A stretch of DNA of 64,000 bases from Vibrio xiamenensis (GTDB lineage Bacteria > Pseudomonadota > Gammaproteobacteria > Enterobacterales > Vibrionaceae). Below, piece by piece: positions 1-8,987 of this stretch. The position numbers and the translations under genes were made by a program. Within the stretch, counting starts at the first letter, position 1. The number at the start of each line of letters is the position of its first letter. The notes below the pieces were generated by a model. The model worked only from the letters and a program-made list of their open reading frames with translations. It made no database searches and was not told the DNA's origin. The DNA lies in NCBI RefSeq assembly GCF_900100015.1, contig NZ_FNDD01000019.1, forward strand, positions 1-64,000, read 5' to 3'.

Positions 1-4
1 CTAC

Positions 5-81
<77 letters not shown>

Positions 82-90
82 TATTTAAGA

Positions 91-119
91 AGCCTCAGCA
101 GTAATGCTGGGGCTTTTTT
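91..119 (+). terminator. Intrinsic terminator of tRNA-Trp
   Basis: A 10-bp stem (AGCCTCAGCA / TGCTGGGGCT, one G-U pair) with loop GTAA is followed by a T run. The same tRNA-plus-terminator unit is seen in decayed form downstream. Confidence 0.9.
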
Positions 120-141
120 ACATCTATAGCTTGGGTATTTG

Positions 142-262
142 TGGATGCAGTTCCAATTATCAGAGCAGCGGATTCCGCTAATACCAAAAGTCGTCGCGTG
201 TTGGGAGCTTGTAGGCAAGTCCCATCGAATCTTCGGTGCGCCGATCCAGTCCATCATTGCCA
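142..262 (+). pseudogene. Decayed tRNA-Trp copy 1 with insertions
   Basis: This stretch keeps recognisable blocks of the upstream tRNA-Trp (TTCCAATT, CAGAGCAGCGGATTCC, GCGTGTTGGGAG, TCGAATCT, TGCCA), but they are separated by extra sequence. One insertion lies in the anticodon arm. A second, of 17 nt, replaces one T between T-stem strand GGGAG and TCGAAT. A third follows TCGAATCT. The T-arm insertions fold as small hairpins: CTTG/CAAG at 208-219, extended by TGGGA/TCCCA at 202-224, and TCGG/CCGA at 233-244. The acceptor stem is destroyed, so it cannot be a working tRNA. A broken copy of the terminator follows at about 268-312. Confidence 0.8.
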
Positions 263-337
263 TATATAAGAAGCCTCAGACTAGGCGTCCCCGTCTAAAT
301 ACTGGGTTTTTTTACGTCTGTAACTTGGGTATTTGTG

Positions 338-452
338 TCGTAGTTATAATTGGTAGAGTAGCGGATTCCGCCAATATCAAAAATCGGCGCGTGTTGGCAA
401 CTGGAGCGTCAGCTCGGTCGAATCGTCGGCGTACCGACCCACACCCCTGCCA
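338..452 (+). pseudogene. Decayed tRNA-Trp copy 2 with insertions
   Basis: Second decayed copy, related to copy 1. Both share the same anticodon-arm insertion (GCYAATAYC before AAA), and a common spacer (CTTGGGTATTTGTG at 130-143 and 324-337) precedes each. Its T arm contains GAGC-GTCA-GCTC (404-415) before TCGAATC and GTCGG-CGTA-CCGAC (425-438) after it. The 3' end CACCCCTGCCA is intact, but the 5' acceptor strand is lost. The stretch from here to the next gene at 611 holds only the start of a terminator remnant and promoter DNA. Confidence 0.78.
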
Positions 453-548
453 TATTTACAAAGCCTCAGACATTTATCCTATTTGAGGATTATAAGTTCT
501 TCGATGTAACCCTCATAGGCTTGCTGTCTTCTATCGTTAAAACAAAAT

Positions 549-564
549 TGAGAATTATTCTTGA
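549..564. promoter_or_regulatory. Fur-like imperfect palindrome upstream of the oxidase
   Basis: TGAGAATTATTCTTGA lies about 50 bp before the start codon. It resembles the left half of a Fur box (TGAtAAT), but the right half fits poorly. It is a weak candidate only. Confidence 0.25.
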
Positions 565-610
565 GCTTTGGTTACAATTCCTACACTTATTGCCATTGGA
601 TTGTTAAAGG

Positions 611-1993
611 ATGAACTATTCTCGTCGCCAATTTATACAAACATCTTTTGCTCTTGCGGCGTTATCTGCGCTACCAGCTTGTACAATGCAGCGAAGTCGT
701 AAGTCAGATGGGCAGCTTGTTTATGACCTTACAGCGCAGCCTGCAACGGCAGAATTGGTGCCTGGGTATACTTCTCAAGTACTTGGCTTCAATGGGCTTA
801 TACCGGCGCCAACGATACGCTGTCGGCAAGGCGAGAAGGTCACAATACGATTTACCAATAGGTTATCAGAGCCAACGACGATTCACTGGCATGGATTAAG
901 AATTCCAATTGAAATGGATGGAGTGCCTTTTTTAAGTCAGCCACCGATTCAACCGGGTCAAACTTTCGTTTATGAGTTCACTCCACCAGATGCGGGTACA
1001 TTTTGGTACCATCCGCATATGAATAGCGTCGTCCAACTTGGTAAAGGGTTAGTTGGCTTGATCGTTGTTGAAGAATCCGATCCGGTAAAATTCGATCAGG
1101 AAAAAGAGATCGCGATCAAACATTGGCATTTAGATCACCATGGAGCGTGGAAAGATCTCATGATCCCTCGTTTAAGCGCGCGAATGGGTACTCCCGGAGA
1201 GTGGGGGACGGTCAATGGACAACATAATCCAACATATTCGATCCATGCTAATGGTACGACGCGCTTACGTATCGCCAACGTTGATAACACGCTGACTTAT
1301 CCTATTCGTATCGAAGGTGTCGAAGCTTGGGTCATTGCCATTGATGGCAATCCTGTTAAAAGCCCCTATAAGCTGGCTGAGCATAAAATAGGCCCAGGTA
1401 TGAGGCTTGATATCAGTTTTGTCGCACCTAAAGCCGGGGAGAGCGTTTATGTTCGTTATATGAAAGGTAAATTCCCGTTTCCCCTTTGTGAATATCAATC
1501 TCAGCCATCAAATTTTGCGAGTTCTCGCTCTTTACCTCAGCTACCGCTTAACCCGATTCCCGCACCAGACATTGCAAATGCTGAGCAAATCGATTTTGTT
1601 TTTGAGTGGCAGGGAGCTGTAACACCAGCGGATAAATCAGGTAAAGCGCAGCCTTCATTCTGGTTGATGAACAAGCGAGCTTGGGAGGGAATGAGTGCGG
1701 ATAATATACCTGAGCCGTTGGCTAAATTGCGATTGGGCCAGAGCTACATTTTTAACTTGAAGAACGTCACTCAATATCATCACCCAATCCATCTGCACGG
1801 TCATACCTTCACAGTTTTGGAATTAGATGGCAAACCTCTCGAGAATCCTTTCCATACCGATACCGTATTACTGGGTAAAAATGGCAGTGCTAAAGTTGCG
1901 TTTGTTGCCGACAACCCAGGTCGCTGGATGTACCATTGTCATGTGATCGAGCATCTTAAGACCGGATTGATGGGATATATCCAGGTTGCGTGA
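611..1993 (+). CDS. Tat-exported multicopper oxidase
   Basis: A 460-residue periplasmic multicopper oxidase of the CueO/CopA/FtsP superfamily. The N-terminus has a twin-arginine signal (SRRQF, residues 4-8) and a possible lipobox LPAC (21-24), so it may be a lipoprotein. All copper-ligand motifs are present: HWHG (92-95), HPH (134-136), HPIHLHGH (391-398) and HCHVIEH (442-448, with the type-1 Cys443). This argues for an active oxidase rather than the copper-free FtsP type. There is no Met-rich insert like that of CueO, so the substrate (Cu(I), Fe(II) or a phenolic) cannot be told. It stands alone, with about 115 bp to crcB. Its export would depend on the tatABC genes further along. Confidence 0.9.
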   Translation: MNYSRRQFIQTSFALAALSALPACTMQRSRKSDGQLVYDLTAQPATAELVPGYTSQVLGFNGLIPAPTIRCRQGEKVTIRFTNRLSEPTTIHWHGLRIPIEMDGVPFLSQPPIQPGQTFVYEFTPPDAGTFWYHPHMNSVVQLGKGLVGLIVVEESDPVKFDQEKEIAIKHWHLDHHGAWKDLMIPRLSARMGTPGEWGTVNGQHNPTYSIHANGTTRLRIANVDNTLTYPIRIEGVEAWVIAIDGNPVKSPYKLAEHKIGPGMRLDISFVAPKAGESVYVRYMKGKFPFPLCEYQSQPSNFASSRSLPQLPLNPIPAPDIANAEQIDFVFEWQGAVTPADKSGKAQPSFWLMNKRAWEGMSADNIPEPLAKLRLGQSYIFNLKNVTQYHHPIHLHGHTFTVLELDGKPLENPFHTDTVLLGKNGSAKVAFVADNPGRWMYHCHVIEHLKTGLMGYIQVA

Positions 1994-2110
1994 CTCCTGT
2001 AACTTTTCAATTTGTTTCATTTTTTAAAGGATTTACCCTGATTATTTTAAAGGTAAGTTAGCACATATTTTAATCAAAATTAGATCAACGACTCGTTGTA
2101 AGGAATTTTC

Positions 2111-2494
2111 ATGGGACAATTTTCAATTTTGGGCTTCATAGCTTTAGGTGGGGCGGTAGGTGCGTGTTCGCGTTATTTGATCTCTGAACTTTGTATTCTT
2201 TTGCTCGGGCGTGGTTTTCCCTACGGAACCTTGACTGTGAATATCGTTGGTTCGTTCATTATGGGACTTCTAATGGCAATGTTTCAGAAGGAGTTGCTTG
2301 CGGTTGAACCTTGGCGCCAAGTTATCGGCTTAGGCTTTCTTGGTGCGCTAACAACATTTTCTACTTTCTCAATGGATAACGTTATTTTGATGCAGCAAGG
2401 CGCACTGTTAAAAATGGGTCTTAACGTCGTACTTAACGTCGTTTTAAGTATCTCTGCTGCTTGGGTAGGGTTTCAAATGTTAACTAAAGGGTAG
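2111..2494 (+). CDS. crcB: Fluoride-specific ion channel CrcB/Fluc
   Basis: A 127-residue four-helix membrane protein that exports fluoride as a dual-topology dimer. Family signatures are present: GGAVGACSRY near the N-terminus, GTLTVNIVGSF in helix 2 and GALTTFSTFS in helix 3, the last containing the Phe-box and TTFSTF motif that line the pore. A ribosome site (AAGGAA) precedes the ATG. The leader between the oxidase and this gene has none of the conserved blocks of the crcB fluoride riboswitch. It is probably transcribed alone and lies just before the thiamine riboswitch. Confidence 0.95.
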   Translation: MGQFSILGFIALGGAVGACSRYLISELCILLLGRGFPYGTLTVNIVGSFIMGLLMAMFQKELLAVEPWRQVIGLGFLGALTTFSTFSMDNVILMQQGALLKMGLNVVLNVVLSISAAWVGFQMLTKG

Positions 2495-2547
2495 TTTTTT
2501 CGTTAACGACTTGGTTTCGCCAAAACATCTGCTTATAATCGATTTTA

Positions 2548-4702
<2,155 letters not shown>

Positions 4703-4704
4703 CT

Positions 4705-5952
4705 TTGAATATCTACTTTCCCGAGCACTTGGTGCATTTAACGGAGCGAGTACAGCGTTGTTTGCTACTCGCCAATCGTTATGGATTTGATATCGACAAC
4801 GTCCGTCTTAGTGTTTCTCGTCAGCCTTGGTTTGTGGTTAAAAATCGAGATGATGTGTTATCTATTACCACCGATCTGTTTGAGTACGTTGGCGGGAATC
4901 ATAATCATCAAGCTATCGACTTGTTTATTCGCTATCGTCACGATAACGCTAATGACATAGACAAGCGCATCAAGACATCAGTCGCTATCAATCTCTTCGA
5001 CAACGAGAAGTTTTACGATACATGGTCGTTACCGCAGTCGTGTAACGCGATATTTAATCTTACTTCATTAGCCGATTCACAAGCTCATTTCTGTTGGTTG
5101 ATTACGTTACTCGCATTGGACTTTTTACTCGAGGATGCAATTGTTATTGCTCGCGGCATGGATAATGTTTCACGTGAAACATGGCCTATTCATATCGATG
5201 ACTTTCCTAAAGTCGAAGTAAAGGATCGCAAACTCACAGGCTGGCTACCAAATTGTAATCACAGTGACTTCCTTCTGATTGACGCAGAGAAGTTTAGACT
5301 TTACCCAGTGGTTGATAGTGTCGATTGGCTTGAGCGTTGCCTGAAACTTGGGGTGAAAACGGTTCAGTTACGTATCAAGAATCAACATCAATCTGACCTC
5401 GAAGCTCAGATTATCGAAGCGGTTCGACTGGGTAATCAATACTTGGTTCAGGTGTTTATCAATGACTATTGGCAACTGGCTATTAAGCATCATGCTTACG
5501 GCGTTCACCTGGGGCAAGACGACCTCAATACCACAGACTTAGAACAGATTCAGCAGGCCGGTATTAGGTTAGGGGTATCCACTCATGGTTATTTTGAGTT
5601 GCTACGAAGCATTCAAATATCACCAAGCTACATTGCGCTTGGGCATATCTTTCCAACCTCAACCAAACAAATGCCCTCAAAACCACAAGGCTTAGTTCGC
5701 CTTGGCCTCTATCAACAACTAGTCTATTCGATGATGTCGTCCTTGAATACCCCTGAGCGTTTCGTTCCAACGGTCGCCATTGGTGGTATTGATTTGGATA
5801 ACGCGGCTGAGGTTCTACGCTGCGGCGTAAACAGTATTGCCGTGGTAAGGGCAATGACACAAGCCAAGAATTGCTCTTCTATAGTCAGCCAATTCGAGCA
5901 AATCATGGATAAAGATATCGTTTTGCAAAAGGAGTATTGCGATGCTGAGTGA
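4705..5952 (+). CDS. thiE: Thiamine-phosphate synthase ThiE with long N-terminal domain
   Basis: Couples HMP-PP and thiazole phosphate to give thiamine phosphate. The start is a TTG at 4705, 8 nt after a GGAGG ribosome site and 2 nt after the thiC stop. The product has 415 residues, about twice a stand-alone ThiE. The C-terminal half, from about residue 200, is the TIM-barrel synthase (VQLRIK, YGVHLGQDDL, GVSTH, ALGHIFPTSTK, VAIGGI). The N-terminal 190 or so residues lack any motif I can name with certainty. The stretch around LLALDFLLEDAIVIARGM faintly resembles the C-terminal helices of ThiD kinases, so a degenerate ThiD-like domain is possible. A perfect parS site is embedded at 5166-5181, where it encodes NVSRET. 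It overlaps thiF by 11 bp. Confidence 0.9.
   Translation: MNIYFPEHLVHLTERVQRCLLLANRYGFDIDNVRLSVSRQPWFVVKNRDDVLSITTDLFEYVGGNHNHQAIDLFIRYRHDNANDIDKRIKTSVAINLFDNEKFYDTWSLPQSCNAIFNLTSLADSQAHFCWLITLLALDFLLEDAIVIARGMDNVSRETWPIHIDDFPKVEVKDRKLTGWLPNCNHSDFLLIDAEKFRLYPVVDSVDWLERCLKLGVKTVQLRIKNQHQSDLEAQIIEAVRLGNQYLVQVFINDYWQLAIKHHAYGVHLGQDDLNTTDLEQIQQAGIRLGVSTHGYFELLRSIQISPSYIALGHIFPTSTKQMPSKPQGLVRLGLYQQLVYSMMSSLNTPERFVPTVAIGGIDLDNAAEVLRCGVNSIAVVRAMTQAKNCSSIVSQFEQIMDKDIVLQKEYCDAE
5166..5181. promoter_or_regulatory. parS site, ParB-binding palindrome (inside thiE)
   Basis: TGTTTCACGTGAAACA is a perfect match to the conserved chromosomal parS palindrome. It sits in frame within the thiE coding sequence. 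ParB loads here and spreads to build the partition complex that positions the origin region. A second perfect site lies 3.7 kb downstream. Confidence 0.93.
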
Positions 5953-6775
5953 TCAGGAGTTTGTCCGTTACCAACGTCAAATTGGCTTAGCTGAGATTGG
6001 AGAACAGGGACAGATTAATCTGAAAAATGCCCATGTATTGGTTATCGGTTTGGGCGGTTTAGGCAGCGTTGCATGTTTGTATTTGGCTGCGGCGGGTATT
6101 GGCAAATTGGTATTGGTTGATAATGATCGGGTTGAGATGAGTAATCTGCAGCGTCAGGTTAGCTATCGCCAATCAGACGTTGGGTACGCAAAAACAGAGG
6201 CACTCCATCAGCAACTACATTCACTCAATCAGAATTGCCAAATCCGTTGTGTACACCGAAGAATGGACGACAAGCAACTTGAACTTGAGGTGTGTTTGGC
6301 AGATGTTATTTTGGACTGTAGTGATAACTTCGCCACTCGTCAGCAGCTTAACCGAGTTTGTTATCGATACGCTAAGCCGCTAATTTTTGCCTCTGCGACC
6401 GGTTGGCAAGGGCAGTTTGCCATCTTTGATTTTTCTCATCCATCGAGCAGAAATTATGGTTGCGTTAATTGTTTGGTTCCTGATTCAGGTGATCATTCAC
6501 CAACTGTGTCCGGTTGTCAGCAACTTGGAATTATTGGCCCGGTGGTGGGGTGTTTGGGAAATTATCAAGCCTTAGCGGCGATTCAATATCTTGCTTGTAA
6601 TGCGTTCTTAACAGAGTGCGGAGTTCTGCATTGTTTTGATGGCACAGCACTGCGTTGGAGTCAGTTTGAGTTAAAACACGATTCGAACTGCTCGGTTTGC
6701 CAACCTCAAATGCTCGTAGAAACAGGGGCAAATTCTGCTCAGAATACCGCCTTACGTTCGAGGTGCGAGTCATGA
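5942..6775 (+). CDS. thiF: Sulfur-carrier adenylyltransferase ThiF
   Basis: An E1-like enzyme that adenylates the C-terminal glycine of ThiS so that sulfur can be loaded. The 277-residue protein has the nucleotide-binding loop GLGGLGS (36-42), the VDNDRVEMSNLQRQ segment that contacts ATP, and two zinc-binding CxxC pairs (C174/C177 and C250/C253). C192, within SGCQQ, is a likely counterpart of the cysteine that forms the acyl-disulfide in E. coli ThiF. The ATG lies inside the end of thiE, and its stop overlaps the thiS start, so translation is probably coupled. Confidence 0.95.
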   Translation: MLSDQEFVRYQRQIGLAEIGEQGQINLKNAHVLVIGLGGLGSVACLYLAAAGIGKLVLVDNDRVEMSNLQRQVSYRQSDVGYAKTEALHQQLHSLNQNCQIRCVHRRMDDKQLELEVCLADVILDCSDNFATRQQLNRVCYRYAKPLIFASATGWQGQFAIFDFSHPSSRNYGCVNCLVPDSGDHSPTVSGCQQLGIIGPVVGCLGNYQALAAIQYLACNAFLTECGVLHCFDGTALRWSQFELKHDSNCSVCQPQMLVETGANSAQNTALRSRCES

Positions 6776-6993
6776 ATCCAAACACCAAAGTTACTATTTT
6801 ATTCAACGGACAACCATTGGATGTAGCTGTGGGTGATTCTGTCGAGCGGGTAATTGAGCGAATTGCTCCACACTTAAATCAAGGCTATGTTGCGGCGGTC
6901 AATAATATTATTGTGCCGCGAAGCGAATGGTCAGCACACCTGGTTCATCAAGATGATGCACTGTCGTTATTTCAAGTCGTGGCGGGAGGGTAA
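6772..6993 (+). CDS. thiS: Sulfur-carrier protein ThiS
   Basis: A ubiquitin-fold carrier of 73 residues ending in the required Gly-Gly, whose terminal thiocarboxylate donates sulfur to the thiazole. The ATG at 6772 overlaps the thiF stop (ATGA) and gives the family-typical short protein. The open frame continues upstream, but that part is thiF in another frame. The VNNIIVPRSEW segment and the terminal VVAGG are characteristic. Confidence 0.95.
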   Translation: MNPNTKVTILFNGQPLDVAVGDSVERVIERIAPHLNQGYVAAVNNIIVPRSEWSAHLVHQDDALSLFQVVAGG

Positions 6994-7767
6994 ATGGATA
7001 TGTTAACGATTGCTGGACAGAAATTTGAGTCGCGGTTGTTTACTGGAACTGGCAAGTTCAGTTCTTCAAAGGTAATGATTCAAGCCCTTCAAGCAAGTGG
7101 ATCTCAAATGGCAACCATGGCGTTGAAGCGCGTTGACTTGATAAGCCAATCTGATGACATTCTGGCGCCTCTTATGGAATCGGGAATTAAATTGCTGCCG
7201 AATACCTCTGGTGCTAAGAACGCAAAAGATGCGATTTTTGCCGCCGAATTAGCACGCGAAGCACTTGGTACCAACTGGATTAAATTGGAAATTCATCCCG
7301 ACCCCAAATACCTTTTCGCTGACCCAATCGAGACTTTGTTAGCTGCAGAGCAACTCGTGAAGTCGGGTTTTGTAGTGTTGCCTTATTGTCATGCCGACCC
7401 GGTGTTGTGCAAGCGTCTAGAGCAAGTTGGCTGTGCGGCGGTTATGCCATTGGCCGCACCCATTGGTAGTAATCAAGGTTTGGTTGCTCGCGAGTTTCTA
7501 CGCGTTATTATCGAACAGGCTAATGTACCTGTGGTGGTAGATGCGGGAATTGGTGCGCCATCGGATGCCGCTCTGGCGATGGAGATGGGTGCTGATGCGG
7601 TACTGGTAAATACGGCTATCGCAACAGCGAAACATCCAGCCAGTATCGCTCGAGCATTTCGTTTGGCGGTTGAAGCGGGAAGGGTGGCTTATGAATCTGG
7701 AATAGCGTTGACCACGCAATCCGCTATGGCGTCTAGTCCATTGACTGAATTCCTTGACGATCTATAG
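6994..7767 (+). CDS. thiG: Thiazole synthase ThiG
   Basis: A TIM-barrel enzyme that condenses deoxyxylulose phosphate, dehydroglycine and ThiS thiocarboxylate into the thiazole phosphate. It has 257 residues. The Schiff-base lysine is K97 in NWIKLEI. The phosphate-binding motifs [12 protein letters not shown] and [12 protein letters not shown] are present. It starts directly after the thiS stop behind a GGAGGG ribosome site. An alternative ATG two codons on cannot be excluded. Confidence 0.96.
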   Translation: MDMLTIAGQKFESRLFTGTGKFSSSKVMIQALQASGSQMATMALKRVDLISQSDDILAPLMESGIKLLPNTSGAKNAKDAIFAAELAREALGTNWIKLEIHPDPKYLFADPIETLLAAEQLVKSGFVVLPYCHADPVLCKRLEQVGCAAVMPLAAPIGSNQGLVAREFLRVIIEQANVPVVVDAGIGAPSDAALAMEMGADAVLVNTAIATAKHPASIARAFRLAVEAGRVAYESGIALTTQSAMASSPLTEFLDDL

Positions 7768-7778
7768 GGAAGGTAACT

Positions 7779-8891
7779 ATGTCATTTATGGATATTTATC
7801 GCGGTTTAGAATGGGACGATATTAAACTGTCTATTTACGCGAAAACCTCCGCTGACGTTGAGCGTGCTTTAGCGACATCTTCGCGTGACTTAGAAGATTT
7901 CAAGGCGTTAATTTCTCCCGCTGCAGAACCCTATATTAAGCAGATGGCGCAGATGTCGTATCAACTGACCAGGCAACGTTTTGGCTTTACCATGGCTTTG
8001 TACATTCCGCTTTATCTTTCCAACTTGTGTTCGAACTCATGTACCTATTGTGGTTTTAGTATCGATAACCGACTTAAGCGCCGTACATTGGGTGAGTTTG
8101 AAATCGAACAGGAAATCGCAGCGATTAAGCGCATGAAATTTGATAGCGTGTTATTGGTTACCGGTGAGCATCAGACCAAAGTGGGAATCGATTATTTTCG
8201 TCGCGTATTACCTTTGGTTAAGCAACACTTCAATTATGTGGCAATGGAAGTTCAACCACTGGAGACACATGAGTATCAAGAACTTCGTCTATTGGGTTTG
8301 GATGCGGTGATGGTTTACCAAGAAACCTACAACTCACACACGTATGCTCAGCATCATTTGCGTGGCAACAAAACTGACTTTGAGTTTCGACTGCTCACTC
8401 CCGATCGTTTAGCGCAAGCTGATATCGATAAGATAGGAATAGGTGCTTTGATTGGACTTGATGATTGGCGCGTGGATTGTTTCTACACTGCCGCTCATTT
8501 GAGTTATTTAGAAACTCGTTATTGGCGGAGTCGATATTCAATTTCGTTTCCGCGCCTTCGGCCTTGTGCAGGAGGAATTCAACCCAAATCTTTGATGAGT
8601 GATAAGCAGCTTGTGCAGTTGGTCTGCGCTTTTCGTTTGCTGAACTCACACGTTGAGCTGTCTTTATCAACGCGCGAGTCTGCAACATTTCGTGATAATC
8701 TTTTGCCATTAGGCATTACTTCAATATCGGCAGGTTCAAAAACTCAACCTGGCGGTTATGCGCTAGCCGATGTTGAGTTGGAGCAGTTTGCTATCAGTGA
8801 CGAGCGTACCCCAAGTGAAATAGAAGCTCTGCTTCGCAGACAAGGTTTTGCTCCGGTTTGGCAAGATTGGCAAAGAGGGTATTCCGGTTGA
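7779..8891 (+). CDS. thiH: 2-iminoacetate synthase ThiH
   Basis: A radical-SAM tyrosine lyase that cleaves tyrosine to give dehydroglycine for ThiG, with p-cresol as by-product. The 370-residue protein carries the CxxxCxxC cluster motif at C84, C88 and C91 (LCSNSCTYCGF). Use of ThiH rather than the oxygen-dependent ThiO fits a facultative anaerobe. It is the last gene of the operon, with its stop one base before a parS palindrome. Confidence 0.96.
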   Translation: MSFMDIYRGLEWDDIKLSIYAKTSADVERALATSSRDLEDFKALISPAAEPYIKQMAQMSYQLTRQRFGFTMALYIPLYLSNLCSNSCTYCGFSIDNRLKRRTLGEFEIEQEIAAIKRMKFDSVLLVTGEHQTKVGIDYFRRVLPLVKQHFNYVAMEVQPLETHEYQELRLLGLDAVMVYQETYNSHTYAQHHLRGNKTDFEFRLLTPDRLAQADIDKIGIGALIGLDDWRVDCFYTAAHLSYLETRYWRSRYSISFPRLRPCAGGIQPKSLMSDKQLVQLVCAFRLLNSHVELSLSTRESATFRDNLLPLGITSISAGSKTQPGGYALADVELEQFAISDERTPSEIEALLRRQGFAPVWQDWQRGYSG

Positions 8892-8892
8892 A

Positions 8893-8908
8893 TGTTTCAC
8901 GTGAAACA
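8893..8908. promoter_or_regulatory. parS site, ParB-binding palindrome (after thiH)
   Basis: A second perfect TGTTTCACGTGAAACA, one base after the thiH stop codon and before the operon terminator. Together with the site in thiE it marks this region as the partition locus near the origin of the large chromosome. Confidence 0.95.
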
Positions 8909-8926
8909 TATTGCTCACTTAAATAA

Positions 8927-8955
8927 AAAAGGCCACCGCGAGGAGGCCTTTGGTT
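8927..8955. terminator. Terminator between thiH and the aminopeptidase gene
   Basis: Stem AAAGGCC / GGCCTTT, with A-rich flank on the left and T-rich flank on the right, between two convergent genes. It probably acts in both directions. Confidence 0.75.
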
Positions 8956-8987
8956 TTAACAGTGTCAGAATCAATTTATCAGCTATG

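Noticed and set aside
139..486. Open reading frame of 115 codons
   Set aside because: It runs through the decayed tRNA-Trp copies and has no ribosome site or protein-like composition.
1994..2110. Fluoride riboswitch before crcB
   Set aside because: None of the conserved crcB-motif blocks (such as GG...AUGG or CUGAUG) can be found in the leader.
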